Positions 52,204 through 62,524 of a stretch of 64,000 nt of DNA are shown one piece after another. Numbering within the stretch: position 1 is the stretch's first letter; every line of letters starts with the position of its first letter. This DNA comes from UBA10649 sp963700255 (GTDB taxonomy: Bacteria > Actinomycetota > Actinomycetes > S36-B12): positions 124,001-188,000 of the forward strand of contig CAVOWW010000023.1 of assembly GCA_963700255.1 (NCBI GenBank), in the 5' to 3' direction. Under the pieces are notes generated by a model, which worked only from the letters and a program-made list of their open reading frames with translations, did not search any database and had not been told where the DNA came from. The translations under genes and the position numbers were made by a program.

Positions 52204-53958
52204 GTGCATACAGTCCTGATCGCCAACCGCGGCGAGATCGCCATCCGCGTCATCCGGGCCTGCAAGGACGCCGGGCTCAAGTCCGTGGCGGTGTACGCGG
52301 ACCCCGACCGGGACGCCCTGCACGTCCGGCTCGCCGATCAGGCCTTCGCCCTCGGCGGATCGACGGCGGCCGAGAGCTACCTCGTCATGGACAAGATCCT
52401 GCACGCCGCCCGCGAGTCCGGCGCGGATGCGGTCCACCCCGGCTACGGCTTCCTCTCCGAGAATGCCGACTTCGCCCAGGCCGTCATCGATGCCGGGCTG
52501 ACCTGGATCGGGCCGCCGCCGGATGCCATCCGCTCCCTCGGCGACAAGGTCTCCGCCCGGCACATCGCCCAGCGGGCCGGAGCGCCGCAGGTGCCCGGAA
52601 CCGCGAACCCCGTGACCGGTGCGGACGAGGTCGTGGCTTTCGCCCAGGAGTACGGCCTCCCCGTCGCCATCAAGGCGGCATTCGGCGGCGGCGGACGCGG
52701 CCTCAAGGTCGCCCGCAGCCTCGAGGAGATCCCCGACCTCTACGACTCCGCCGTCCGCGAGGCCGTGGCCGCCTTCGGCCGTGGCGAGTGCTTCGTCGAG
52801 CGCTACCTCGACAACCCCCGTCACGTCGAGACCCAGGTGCTCGCCGACATGCACGGCAACGTCGTCGTCGTCTCCACCCGCGACTGCTCGCTGCAGCGTC
52901 GCCACCAGAAGCTCGTCGAGGAGGCTCCTGCGCCCTTCCTGACGGAGGACCAGCTCGCACGCCTCTACGCCTCCTCCAAGGCGATCATCAAGGAGGCTGG
53001 CTACTACAACGCCGGCACCTGCGAGTTCCTCGTCGGCAGCGACGGCACGATCTCGTTCCTCGAGGTGAACACCCGCCTCCAGGTCGAGCACCCCGTCACC
53101 GAGGAGGTCGCCGGCATCGACCTCGTTCGCGAGCAGTTCCGCGTTGCCGAGGGTGGCACCATCGACTACCCGGACCCCGTCCTCCGCGGTCACTCGTTCG
53201 AGTTCCGCATCAACGGCGAGGATCCCGGCCGCAACTTCCTGCCCGCGCCCGGCGTGCTGTCCGTCTGGAAGCCGCCGAGCGGCCCGGGCGTGCGGGTCGA
53301 CTCCGGCTTCGAGGCCGGCGACGTCATCGGCGGCAACTTCGACTCCCTCCTCGCGAAGCTCATCGTGACGGGCGCCACCCGTGAGGAGGCGCTCGAGCGA
53401 TCCCGCCGCGCACTCGACGAGTTCGAGGTCGAGGGCATCGCGACGGCGATCACCTTCCACCGCGTCGTCGTCCGCGACCCGGCCTTCGCCCCCGCACCCG
53501 GCGTCGACTTCAGCGTGCACACCCGCTGGATCGAGACCGAGTTCGACAACACCATCCCCGCCTACACCGGCGCATCGGATGCCCTGGTCGAGCCGGACGC
53601 CCGTGAGACCGTCGTCGTGGAGGTCGGTGGCAAGCGCGTCGAGGTGACGCTGCCCGCCGGCCTGGGCGCCCCGGCCGGCGCGCCCGCGGGGGCGGCCCCC
53701 AAGAAGCGCAAGGCCGGCAAGAAGGCCGGTTCCGGAGCGACCGGCGACTCCCTCGTGGCCCCGATGCAGGGCACGATCGTCAAGGTCGAGGTCTCGGAGG
53801 GCCAGGAGGTGTCGGAGGGCGACCTCATCGTGGTCCTCGAGGCCATGAAGATGGAGCAGCCGCTGACCGCCCACAAGGCCGGCACCATCGAGAAGCTCAC
53901 CGCCGAGGTGGGTGCCACCGTCCCGACGGGCACCGTTCTCTGCGAGATCAAGGGCTGA
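52204..53958 (+). CDS. Acetyl/propionyl-CoA carboxylase alpha subunit (biotin carboxylase plus BCCP)
   Basis: A 584-residue fusion: biotin carboxylase (about 1-450: 'VLIANRGEIAIRVIRACKDAG', ATP-grasp 'VAIKAAFGGGGRGLKVARS', 'TCEFLVGSDGTISFLEVNTR') and a C-terminal biotin carboxyl carrier domain (about 515-584) with EAMKMEQPL, in which Lys549 takes the biotin. An Ala-Pro/Lys linker joins them. It pairs with AccD and the epsilon subunit and is the substrate of BirA. GTG start at 52204 (MHTVLIANRG). The upstream 94-bp gap shows no obvious promoter. Confidence 0.96.
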   Translation: MHTVLIANRGEIAIRVIRACKDAGLKSVAVYADPDRDALHVRLADQAFALGGSTAAESYLVMDKILHAARESGADAVHPGYGFLSENADFAQAVIDAGLTWIGPPPDAIRSLGDKVSARHIAQRAGAPQVPGTANPVTGADEVVAFAQEYGLPVAIKAAFGGGGRGLKVARSLEEIPDLYDSAVREAVAAFGRGECFVERYLDNPRHVETQVLADMHGNVVVVSTRDCSLQRRHQKLVEEAPAPFLTEDQLARLYASSKAIIKEAGYYNAGTCEFLVGSDGTISFLEVNTRLQVEHPVTEEVAGIDLVREQFRVAEGGTIDYPDPVLRGHSFEFRINGEDPGRNFLPAPGVLSVWKPPSGPGVRVDSGFEAGDVIGGNFDSLLAKLIVTGATREEALERSRRALDEFEVEGIATAITFHRVVVRDPAFAPAPGVDFSVHTRWIETEFDNTIPAYTGASDALVEPDARETVVVEVGGKRVEVTLPAGLGAPAGAPAGAAPKKRKAGKKAGSGATGDSLVAPMQGTIVKVEVSEGQEVSEGDLIVVLEAMKMEQPLTAHKAGTIEKLTAEVGATVPTGTVLCEIKG

Positions 53959-53969
53959 GCTGACCCGGC

Positions 53970-54374
53970 ATGGGGCACCAGGTCGGGAACCTTCTGCCGG
54001 ATCACTCGGTCATCGAGGTCCGCTACTTCGGCCATGTCACGGCTGCCGACCTCACCGAGGCCTTCACCGAGTGCCTCGCAGTGGCCATGGAGCTGGACAC
54101 CTGGCTGCTGCTCGCCGACTGCACGGAACTCGCGTGGACGCCGACGATCACCGATCTCAAGGACCTCGTCGACGCGCTCTCCGCCCTCGGGGTGACCGAT
54201 CGCTTCCGCGAGGCCGTGGTCCGGCCGTCAGACGTCACTGCCGCCGTCTCCGTCGGGTTCTGGGAGACCGCGGGTGTCAACCGCGGGCTCGCCATCCGGG
54301 CCTTTCGCACCCGGACCGAGGCCCTCGACTGGCTTGAGGCGGGTGACGACCGGCTGGTGCCTGCGTCCGAATGA
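53970..54374 (+). CDS. SpoIIAA-like/STAS-type small protein
   Basis: A 134-residue protein resembling the SpoIIAA-like family ('HSVIEVRYFGHVTAADLTEAF', 'ELDTWLLLADCTELAWTPTITDL', 'GVTDRFREAVVRP', and 'RTRTEALDWLEAG' near the end). The fold is usually a small beta-alpha domain of unknown function. It begins 12 bases after the carboxylase gene and could be co-transcribed with it. Confidence 0.7.
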   Translation: MGHQVGNLLPDHSVIEVRYFGHVTAADLTEAFTECLAVAMELDTWLLLADCTELAWTPTITDLKDLVDALSALGVTDRFREAVVRPSDVTAAVSVGFWETAGVNRGLAIRAFRTRTEALDWLEAGDDRLVPASE

Positions 54375-54376
54375 CG

Positions 54377-54382
54377 TAACGT
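54377..54382 (+). promoter_or_regulatory. -10 box of the following secreted-protein gene, leaderless
   Basis: TAACGT ends 6 nt before ATG 54389, immediately after the stop of the STAS-like gene. Confidence 0.5.
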
Positions 54383-54388
54383 GGAAGC

Positions 54389-55684
54389 ATGCGCCGCATC
54401 GCCACAGCCCTGATCGCCCTGTTCGCCGCTGCCACCGTCACCCTGGCGGCAGCACCGGTCGCGTCGGCCGCGCCCGACGTGAGCGAGGCAGCGGCCGCGC
54501 TGCGGAGCGGGGACCCCGTCTACAGCTCGCCCGACGCGGAGAACGCCCTCAGCGGAGCCGAGCTCACGGCCCTCTCGGACCAGATCCTGGCGAGCGACGT
54601 CCCCCAGTTCATCGCCGTCCTCCCCGAGGCCGCCGCCGGCGGCGGCACGGCTGACGACGTGCTCGTGGCGCTCAAGGACGACGTGGGCCTCGCCGGTGTC
54701 TATGCGGTCGTGGTCGGCGACCAGTTCCGGGCCGGGTCGACCGCCCAGTCGGTGGCCGACCTGGCGACGGAGGCGTTCCGCTCGCAGCGGGACGCCGGGG
54801 TGGCGGCGGTCCTGTCGGAGTTCGTCTCCCTCACCGACGCGCGCTTCAGCAGCGGCAGCACGGGCGAGTCGTCCTCGGGCGGCAGCGGATCCGGCGTCCT
54901 GATCCTGCTCCTCGTGCTGATCATCGGCGGCGTCGTCGTGATCGTCGTGTTCTCCCGTCGTGCCAGGAAGACCCGCGAGCTGCAGCTCACGGCTGTGCGC
55001 AAGACCGTGGACGAGGACATCACGGAGTACGGAGAGCGGCTTGGCTCGTTCAGCCTCGCCGACCCGGACTTCGACGACGCCACGCGCGCCGACATGCAGC
55101 GCGCGCTCGACAGCTACGACCGCGCGAAGTCGTCCGTCGCGCTGATGCGCAGCCCCGCGGACGCGGCGAACGTGACCACGGCCCTCGAGGACGGTCGGTA
55201 CGCCCTCGCCTGCGTCGACGCCCGGCTCGCGCACGAGCCGCTGCCCGAGCGGCGTCCGCCCTGCTTCGTCGACCCCCGCCACGGGCCGAGCGTCGCGGAC
55301 GTGGTCTGGGCACCTCCCGGGCTCGGCGAGCGTGACGTCCCGATGTGCGCCGCCTGCCGGACGACCGTCGAGACCGGCGGCCAGCCGCACAGCCTGGAGG
55401 TGGCCACCGCGGGTGGCAGCCGGCCGTACTACCAGGCCGGGCCCGAGTACGGCGCCTACGCGCAGGGCTACTACTCCCCGTTCGCCGGGGTCATGACCGC
55501 CGTCGTCATGGGCACCATGCTGAGCAGCATGTGGGCCGTGCCGGGGGTGACGGCCGCGTCCGGCATGGACAGCGCGGGTCTGGGCGGCGGCGACGGGTCC
55601 GGCTTCGGGGGCTTCGGTGGGGGCGGCGGGGACTTCGGCGGCGGCGGCTTCGGCGGCGGGGACTTCGGCGGCGGAGACTTCTGA
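54389..55684 (+). CDS. Secreted membrane-anchored protein, TPM-like, with Gly/Asp/Phe-rich tail
   Basis: A 431-residue protein with a signal peptide (1-27), an external domain of about 120 residues resembling TPM-type domains ('LSDQILASDVPQFIAVLPEA', 'GVYAVVVGDQFRAG'), a Gly/Ser linker, one transmembrane helix (about 170-190, 'LILLLVLIIGGVVVIVVF'), a cytoplasmic helical domain, 'PPCFVDPRHGPS' and 'PMCAACR', another hydrophobic stretch and a C-terminal repeat of GGGDFGGG type. The tail resembles those of TPM phosphatase-like proteins. Enzyme activity is not evident. A leaderless promoter box lies upstream. Confidence 0.75.
   Translation: MRRIATALIALFAAATVTLAAAPVASAAPDVSEAAAALRSGDPVYSSPDAENALSGAELTALSDQILASDVPQFIAVLPEAAAGGGTADDVLVALKDDVGLAGVYAVVVGDQFRAGSTAQSVADLATEAFRSQRDAGVAAVLSEFVSLTDARFSSGSTGESSSGGSGSGVLILLLVLIIGGVVVIVVFSRRARKTRELQLTAVRKTVDEDITEYGERLGSFSLADPDFDDATRADMQRALDSYDRAKSSVALMRSPADAANVTTALEDGRYALACVDARLAHEPLPERRPPCFVDPRHGPSVADVVWAPPGLGERDVPMCAACRTTVETGGQPHSLEVATAGGSRPYYQAGPEYGAYAQGYYSPFAGVMTAVVMGTMLSSMWAVPGVTAASGMDSAGLGGGDGSGFGGFGGGGGDFGGGGFGGGDFGGGDF
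55599..55682. repeat. Gly/Asp/Phe-coding repeat tail
   Basis: GGCGGCGGGGACTTC-like units recur and encode FGGGGG, DFGGGG, FGGGDF and GGGDF at the C-terminus of the preceding gene. Strong purine/GC repetition makes the stretch prone to length change. Confidence 0.75.
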
Positions 55685-55689
55685 GCGGG

Positions 55690-56146
55690 CTACTCCTCGC
55701 CCAGGGCCCGACAGGGGTGCTCGCGCAGCCGCTCGACGTAGTCCGCAGGTGCGCCCCCGGCCTCGGCCGCGTCGGCAATGACCCCGAGGTAGTGCGCTGA
55801 CGGCAGGCCGCCCTCGTACGCGTCGAGCACGTACAGCCAGGCCAGCGGATCCCCGTCGAGGGTGTGGACGCGTACCCGGATCTTCCGCCACAGGCCGAGG
55901 TCGGTCCCCTCCCAGGCATCGAGGGCCTGCTCGTCCTGCGGCGGGACGTCGTAGAGCATGACGAACACGGACGAGTCCGTCGTCCTCGACGACCGTCGAC
56001 AGGGCGCCGTCCCAGCCCACGTCCTCGCCCGCGAAGGTCAGCCGCCAGCCCCGCAGCCAGCCCGTGCCCCGCCCGGGCGACGCCGGCGCACGCTGGGCCA
56101 TCCGGTGCGGGTCGAGGTTCGATCCGTAGGCGGCATAGAGGGTCAC
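55690..56146 (-). CDS. Gamma-glutamylcyclotransferase-like protein (one-base frameshift)
   Basis: A small cyclotransferase-fold protein of about 151 residues when the frame is restored: 'LYAAYGSNLDPHRMAQRAP' at the N-terminus (the GSNL substrate loop), then 'STVVEDDDSSVFVMLYDV' after correction, 'ALDAWEGTDLGLWRKIRV' and 'YLGVIADAA'. The extra base is at 55977-55978. As read, only the C-terminal part from 55968 forms an open frame. GTG start at 56146, preceded by TACGCT at 7 nt. Cannot say whether it acts on glutathione-like compounds or on gamma-glutamyl amines. Confidence 0.78.
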
Positions 56147-56153
56147 GGCCACC

Positions 56154-56159
56154 AGCGTA
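56154..56159 (-). promoter_or_regulatory. -10 box of the cyclotransferase-like gene, leaderless
   Basis: TACGCT on the minus strand, 7 nt before GTG 56146. Confidence 0.45.
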
Positions 56160-56225
56160 AGGAATGCGGACACCCGTACGGAAGAATGCGCGCGTGACCG
56201 ACGTGCGGACCAGGAAGCCAGCCTC

Positions 56226-57625
56226 ATGACCAGCGTCGTGATCGTGGGTGGTGGCCCGGGCGGCTACGAGGCGGCCCTGGTGGCCCGGCAGCTCGGCGCC
56301 GACGTGACCCTCGTCGACCGCGACGGGCCGGGCGGATCGGCGGTCCTCACCGATGCCGTCCCGAGCAAGACCCTCGTCGCCACGGCGAACGCCATCACCG
56401 CGACCGCCTCCAGCGCGAACCTGGGGGTGCTCATCGACGGGCGGTCGCCCGAGCCGTCCCGCATCGGCGTGGACCTCAGGGCGGTCAACGAGCGAATCGC
56501 GGGACTGGTCCGCGCCCAGAGCGACGACATCCGGGCCCGGCTCCTGCGCGAGGGCATCACGCTCGATGCCCGGCGTCGGGCCGGCTCGACGAGGACGCGA
56601 ACGTGGTCGTCTCCCGCCGCGACGGCAAGGCGGAGACCCTGCTGGCGGACGCCGTGCTCCTGGCCACCGGTGCCCGCCCGAGGGTGCTGTCCGGACGCGC
56701 TGCCCGACGGCGAGCGCATCCTCACCTGGGAGCAGCTCTACGACCTCGACGACCGTGCCGGAGCGCCTGATCGTGGTCGGCTCCGGCGTGACCGGAGCCG
56801 AGTTCGCCGGCGCCTACCACGCCCTCGGCAGCCGGGTCGTGCTCATCTCCTCCCGCGATCGGGTGCTGCCGGGCGAGGATCCGGATGCCGCGCGGGTGCT
56901 GGAGGAGGTCTTCGTCCGCCGTGGCCTCGAGGTGCTCGGCTCGTCGCGGGCGGCTGCCGCCCGTCGCACCGATGACGGAGTCGAGGTCACGCTCGGCGTC
57001 CGGGGAGGTCGTGCACGGATCGCACGTCCTGATGGCCGTCGGCTCGCTGCCGAACACCGACGAGCTCGGGCTCGGAGCCGCCGGTGTCGAGACCGACGAC
57101 GGCGGCTTCATCCGCGTCGATCGGGTCAGTCGCACCACGCGCAGGGGCGTCTACGCCGCCGGTGACTGCACGGGAGTCCTCATGCTGGCGTCGGTTGCCG
57201 CGATGCAGGGTCGCATCGCCATGTGGCATGCGCTCGGTGACGCGGTGACACCGCTGGAGCTGACCACGGTGTCCAGCACGGTGTTCACCAACCCGGAGAT
57301 CGCGACGGTCGGCCTCACCCAGGGCGACCTCGATGCGGGGACCTTCCGCGGTGACGTGGTGCTCGTCCCGCTGGCGCCCAATGCGCGCGCCAAGATGGTG
57401 GAGCAGCGGGACGGCTTCGTGAAGCTGTTCTGCCGACGAGGCTCGCGGATCGTTGCCGGAGCCGTCATCGTCGGCCCGCACGCGAGCGAGCTCATCCACC
57501 CTCTGACCATCGCCGTCGAGCAGCGGCTGACCGTCGACCAGCTGGCCTCGACCTTCACGGTGTACCCGAGCCTGTCCGGCTCGATCGCCGAGGCGGCGCG
57601 ACGTCTGCACATTGCCGGGGAGTAG
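56226..57625 (+). pseudogene. NAD(P)H-quinone dehydrogenase / Lpd-like flavoprotein, five one-base insertions as read
   Basis: A flavoprotein disulfide-reductase family member of about 465 residues once corrected. FAD loop 'VVIVGGGPGGYEAALVARQLG', 'DAVPSKTLVATA' (the redox CxxxxC motif of lipoamide dehydrogenase is missing, as in LpdA-type quinone reductases), NAD loop 'LIVVGSGVTGAEFAGAYHALG', 'VYAAGDCTG' and the C-terminal dimerisation domain 'FTVYPSLSGSIAEAARRL'. Insertions lie at 56569-56571, 56578-56580, 56693-56694, 56753-56754 and 57002-57005. Removing each gives one continuous protein. All motifs are intact, so sequence errors are likelier than decay. Confidence 0.82.
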
Positions 57626-57629
57626 CGGC

Positions 57630-57635
57630 TAGGGT
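57630..57635 (+). promoter_or_regulatory. -10 box of the purine nucleoside phosphorylase gene, leaderless
   Basis: TAGGGT ends 6 nt before GTG 57642 and lies just after the upstream stop codon. Confidence 0.45.
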
Positions 57636-57641
57636 CGCTTC

Positions 57642-58455
57642 GTGACTGTTCACCCGAGCACCGTGCTGGCCATGGAGCGATCAGAGGAGTCCGCCTCGGT
57701 GCTCGCGAGCATCACCGGAGTCCCCCGGCACGACGTGGCCGTCGTCCTCGGATCGGGGTGGGTGCCGGCCGCCGACCTGCTGGGAACGACGGTCGCCGAC
57801 CTCCCGGTGACGGACCTCCCGCACTTCGCTCCACCGGCAGTGGAGGGCCACTCGGGCCGTGTGCGGAGCATCGACGCCGATGGCATCAGCGTGCTCGTGT
57901 TCCTCGGCCGGACGCACCTCTACGAGGGGCGAGGCGTCGATGCCGTCACGCACGGCGTGCGCACCGCGGCCTCTGCCGGCTGCCGGACGGTCGTCCTCAC
58001 GAACGGGTGCGGCGGACTCGACTCATCGTGGACGCCCGGGACCCCGGTGCTGATCCGCGACCACATCAACCTGACGGGCACGTCTCCCCTGCACGGGGCG
58101 CACTTCGTCGACCTGACCGACCTCTACTCGGCTCGGCTCCGCACGCTCTGCCAGGCAGTGGAGCCGACGCTGCCGGAGGGCGTGTACGCGCAGTTCCCGG
58201 GCCCCATGTACGAGACGCCTGCGGAGATCCAGATGGTGAGAGCCATCGGTGGCAGCCTTGTGGGGATGAGCACCGCGCCTCGAGGCGATCGTTGCGCGTT
58301 CGCTCGGCCTGGAGGTGCTGGGCCTGTCGCTCGTCACCAATCTCGCGGCCGGGATGACGGGCGCGCCCCTCAACCATGAAGAGGTGCTGGAGGCCGGTCA
58401 GGCTGCGGCGACGCGAATGGGTGACCTGCTCGCGCGGGTCATTCGACAGCTGTGA
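57642..58455 (+). CDS. Purine nucleoside phosphorylase (one-base frameshift near the C-terminus)
   Basis: Trimeric-type PNP splitting purine (deoxy)nucleosides with phosphate, about 270 residues after correction. Motifs: 'VAVVLGSGWVPAADLL' (phosphate loop), 'VFLGRTHLYEG', 'VLTNGCGGLDSSW', 'INLTGTSPL', 'FPGPMYETPAEIQMVRAIG' and 'VGMSTA'. An extra C at 58278-58279 breaks the frame after MSTA. Corrected, it continues 'LEAIVARSLGLEVLGLSLV' and 'TNLAAGMTGAPLNHEEVLE' and stops at 58455. It leads a run of salvage genes with the phosphohexomutase and deoC. Confidence 0.88.
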
Positions 58456-58465
58456 GGTCCCGACG

Positions 58466-60120
58466 ATGACCGCCATCGATGAGGCCCGCGAGTGGATCGC
58501 CGCCGATCCCGACGCGCGCATGCGCGACCTGCTGACGGAGACCGTCGCCGAGGCCGAGGCCGGTAGCGCCGAGGCGCAGGCCGAGCTCGATGACGCATTC
58601 GCCGGAACGCTCGAATTCGGCACCGCGGGCCTGCGCGGCCGGGTGGGCCCGGGCCCGAACCGGATGAACCTCGTCGTCGTCGCCCGTGCGGCGGCGGGTC
58701 TGGCCCGCTACCTCAACGAGAACGGCGGCGGCGCGGTCGTCGTCGGCCACGACGCGCGGCACGATTCCGACCTGTTCGCCCGTACCACCGCTCAGATCCT
58801 GTCGGGTGCCGGCCTGAGCGTCATGATGCTGCCCGCTCACCTGCCGACGCCTGTGCTGGCGTTCGCCGTGCGGCACCTCGGCTGCGCGGCGGGCGTGATG
58901 GTCACCGCGAGCCACAACCCGCCCGCCGACAACGGGTACAAGGTGTACCTCGGTGACGGCAGCCAGATCGTCTCGCCGGTCGACCGCGAGATCAGCGCGC
59001 ACATCGCGAGGTGACGGCCCTCGGACCGGTGGCGGACCTCCCGCACGGCGACGAGTGGCTCACCCTCGGCGACGACGTCGTCCAGGCGTACGTCGAGAAG
59101 GCAGCCGCACTCGTGGAGGAGGGTCCTCCCCTGCACGTCCGGCTGGCGTACACGGCCATGCATGGCGTCGGCGGCGAGGTCTTCCTGCGCGTCCTCGAGC
59201 AGGCCGGCTTCCCCGCGCCCGTCATCGTCACCGAGCAGTTCGAACCGGATGCGGACTTCCCGACCGTGTCCTTCCCCAACCCCGAGGAGCCCGGCGCGAT
59301 GGACCTCGCGCTCGCGGCGGCCCGCGATTCCGACTGCGATCTCGTGATCGCGCACGATCCCGACGCGGACCGGTGCGCCGTCGGCGTCCCCACCGCTGAC
59401 GGCTGGCGCATGCTGACCGGCGACGAGGTCGGCTACCTCCTCGGCTGGTGGATCGCGGCCGGCAACCGCAGGCTCGGGCGCCGCAGGGTGTTCGCCGCAG
59501 TCCATCGTGTCCGGCTCGATGCTGGCCCTGATCGCCGCCGATGCCCACCTGAACTACCAGCAGACCCTCACCGGCTTCAAGTGGATCGCCCGCGTGCCCG
59601 ATCTCACCTACGGCTACGAGGAGGCGCTCGGCTACTGCGTCGACCCCAACGGCGTGCGCGACAAGGACGGCATCAGCGCGGGCCTCATGGTCGCCGAGAT
59701 GGCAGCGCGGCTGAAGGACCTGGAACGCCGATCTCCTGCAGGTGCTCGACGACCTGGCGCTCGAGTACGGGGTGCACGCGACCCGTCAGGTGTCGGTAAG
59801 GGTCAGCGATCTGTCGCGCATCCCAGCCGTGATGGCCGCGCTGCGGGCGGCGCCGCCCGTCTCCGTGGCAGGCATCGCGGTCACGTCGTTCGAGGACCTC
59901 GAGCAGGACGGACTCGCCCTTCCGCCGACCGACGGCCTGCGCCTGATGCTCGGCGTCAGGCGCCCGCATCATCGTCCGGCCCAGCGGAACGGAGCCGAAG
60001 GTGAAGTGCTACCTGCAGAGCGTCGTTCCTGTCGTCGGCGGCGACCTCGCGGCAGCCCGCACGCAGGCGGACGCCGAGCTCGAAGCCATCAGTGCGGACG
60101 TTGCCCGGTGGCTAGAGTAG
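58466..60120 (+). pseudogene. Phosphomannomutase/phosphoglucomutase-like (phosphopentomutase-capable) enzyme, four frame breaks as read
   Basis: An alpha-D-phosphohexomutase of about 550 residues when reconstructed, the Pgm2-like long form. Motifs: 'LEFGTAGLRGRVGPGPNRMN', active-site 'VTASHNPPADNGYKVY', metal loop 'AHDPDADRCAV', 'YGYEEALGYCVDP' and the C-terminal 'IIVRPSGTEPKVKCYL'. Frame breaks: near 59006-59011 (one base short or two long), and extra bases at 59466-59467, 59724-59725 and 59960-59961. Between a nucleoside phosphorylase and deoC, it may act as a ribose/deoxyribose phosphopentomutase. The ATG at 58466 follows GAGG. Confidence 0.82.
60113..60118 (+). promoter_or_regulatory. -10 box of deoC, leaderless, overlapping the upstream stop codon
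   Basis: TAGAGT ends 6 nt before GTG 60125 and shares its last base with the TAG that ends the mutase gene. Confidence 0.4.
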
Positions 60121-60124
60121 GCGG

Positions 60125-61064
60125 GTGACCGCCTCACCTCAGCCTGCCCGACGCGAGCCCCGGCTCGCTCCGGCGCTTCCTGCACGGGCTGCCGGGTGTC
60201 GATGAGGTCGGAGCCCACGCACGGGCGGCAACCCTGGCCACGCGGTCCATCAAGAACGACGGCGAAGTCGTGGGCCATCGACACCGCGATCGGGATGGTC
60301 GACCTGACCACGCTCGAGGGGATGGACACCGCCGGCAAGGTCCGCGCCCTGTGCGCCAAGGCGCTGCGGCCCGATCCGACAGATCCCGACCACGCCCAGC
60401 GTCGCCGCGGTATGCGTCTACGGCGACCTGGTGAGCGTCGCCCGCGCAGTCCGTCGGCGACAGCCTCCACGTCGCCGCAGTGGCCACGGCGTTCCCCTCG
60501 GGCCGCGCGAGCCTGACAGTCAAGCTGGCCGACACCGCGGACGCCGTGGCAGCGGGCGCCGACGAGATCGACATGGTCATCGACCGAGGCGCCTTCCTCT
60601 CCGGGGACTACGCCCTGGTCTTCGACGAGATCGTGGCCGTGAAGCAGGCCTGCGGACCGGCCCACCTGAAGGTGATCCTGGAGACCGGCGAGCTGCGCAC
60701 CCTCGACAACGTCCGACGCGCGTCGTGGCTGGCGATGCTGGCCGGAGCGGACTTCATCAAGACCTCCACCGGCAAGATCTCACCCGCCGCCACGCCGCCG
60801 GTGACGCTCGTCATGCTCGAGGCGGTCCGCGACTTCCACGAGGCGACCGGGCGGCTCGTCGGCGTGAAGGCCGCCGGTGGCATCCGCACGAGCAAGGACG
60901 CCATCAAGTACCTGGTCCTGGTGAACGAGACGGTCGGCGACGCCTGGCTGACCCCGGACCTGTTCCGGTTCGGCGCATCCACCCTCCTGAACGACCTCCT
61001 GCTGCAGCGGCAGCGACTGGCCACCGGGCACTACTCCGGCCCCGACTACGTCACGATCGACTGA
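60125..61064 (+). pseudogene. deoC: Deoxyribose-phosphate aldolase, four one-base insertions as read
   Basis: Class I aldolase splitting 2-deoxyribose-5-phosphate into glyceraldehyde-3-phosphate and acetaldehyde. About 311 residues when corrected. Intact family parts: 'VATAFPSGRASLTVKLADT', 'GADEIDMVIDRGAFLSGDY', 'LKVILETGELRTLDNVRRAS', the Schiff-base lysine region 'AGADFIKTSTGK' and 'VGVKAAGGIRTSKDAIKYL'. Insertions at 60137-60138, 60255-60256, 60385-60387 and 60451-60452 break only the first third. The product acetaldehyde could be handled by the aldehyde dehydrogenases that follow. Confidence 0.85.
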
Positions 61065-61075
61065 GTGGAGCTGCC

Positions 61076-62524
61076 GTGACCTTCGAGTACGCACCCGCAC
61101 CAGAGTCGCGCAGCGTCGTCGACATCGCGTCGTCGTACGGCCTGTTCATCAACGGCGAGTTCACCGATCCCATCGAGGGCGCGACGTTCAAGACGGTCAA
61201 CCCCGCGACCGAGGAGGTCCTCTCGGAGGTCTCCGAGGCCGGACAGCGACGACGTCGACCGGGCCGTGCAGGGCCGCCCGCGATGCCTACGAGCGCGTGT
61301 GGGGGCCGATGAGCGGCCGTGACCGCGGCAAGTACCTCTTCCGCATCGCCCGCCTGATCCAGGAGCGGTCGCGCGAGCTCGCCGTCCTCGAGACCCTCGA
61401 CAACGGCAAGCCGATCCGGGAGTCGCGCGACGTCGACCTCCCGCTGGTCGCCGCCCACTTCTTCTACCACGCGGGCTGGGCCGACAAGCTCGACCACGCG
61501 GGCTACGGACCCGACCCGAGGCCGGTCGGCGTCGCCGCGCAGATCATCCCCTGGAACTTCCCCCTCCTCATGCTGGCCTGGAAGATCGCCCCGGCGCTGG
61601 CGTGCGGCAACACCGTCGTGCTGAAGCCCGCCGAGACGACGCCCCTCACCGCACTGGCGTTCGCCGACATCTGCCGCCAGGCCGACCTGCCTCCCGGCGT
61701 CGTGAACATCATCACGGGTGCGGGCGACACCGGACGCCTGCTCGTCGAGCACCCCGGTGTCGACAAGGTCGCCTTCACCGGCTCGACGGAGGTCGGCAAG
61801 GCCATCATGCGTGCGGTGGCTGGGACCGACAAGCGCCTGACCCTCGAGCTCGGCGGCAAGGCGGCGAACATCGTGTTCGACGATGCGCCGATCGACGAGG
61901 CCGTCGAAGGCATCGTCGAACGGCATCTTCTTCAACCAGGGGCACGTGTGCTGCGCCGGCTCGCGCCTGCTGATCCAGGAGTCCGTGGCCGAGGAGGTCG
62001 TGGCATCCCTCAAGCGCCGACTCGGCACGCTGCGCCTGGGCGACCCGCTGGACAAGAACACGGACATCGGCGCCATCAACTCCGACGCCCAGCTCGCCAG
62101 GATCGGTGAGCTCGTGCGGAGCGGCGAGGACGAGGGTGCCGAGCGCTGGAGCGCCCCGTGCGAGATTCCCGATCGCGGCTGGTGGTTCCCGCCGACGGTC
62201 TTCACCGGGGTGTCCCAGGCGCATCGCATCGCGCGCGAGGAGATCTTCGGGCCCGTCCTCAGCGTCCTGACGTTCCGCACCCCGGACGAGGCCGTCGAGA
62301 AGGCGAACAACACCCCCTACGGCCTGTCAGCGGGCATCTGGTCGGACAAGGGCAGCCGCATCCTGTGGATGGCGGAGCGCCTGCGCGCCGGCGTCGTGTG
62401 GGCCAACACCTTCAACCGCTTCGACCCGGCCAGCCCGTTCGGTGGCTACAAGGAGTCCGGTTTCGGCCGCGAAGGCGGCATCCAGGGTCTCGGCGCCTAC
62501 CTGACGACGGAGGAGGGGCGATGA
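61076..62524 (+). pseudogene. Aldehyde dehydrogenase family protein, three one-base insertions as read
   Basis: NAD(P)-dependent aldehyde dehydrogenase of about 481 residues once corrected. Motifs: 'GLFINGEFTDPIEGATF', 'IPWNFPLLMLAWKIAPALA', 'FTGSTEVGKAIM', the general-base glutamate in 'TLELGGKAANIVF' and the nucleophile cysteine in 'FFNQGHVCCAGSR', then 'EEIFGPVLSVL' and 'FGGYKESGFGREGG'. Insertions at 61241-61242, 61271-61273 and 61919-61920. The GTG at 61076 is 11 bases after the deoC stop with GTGGAG upstream. Its stop overlaps the start of the short partner (ATGA). Confidence 0.85.
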
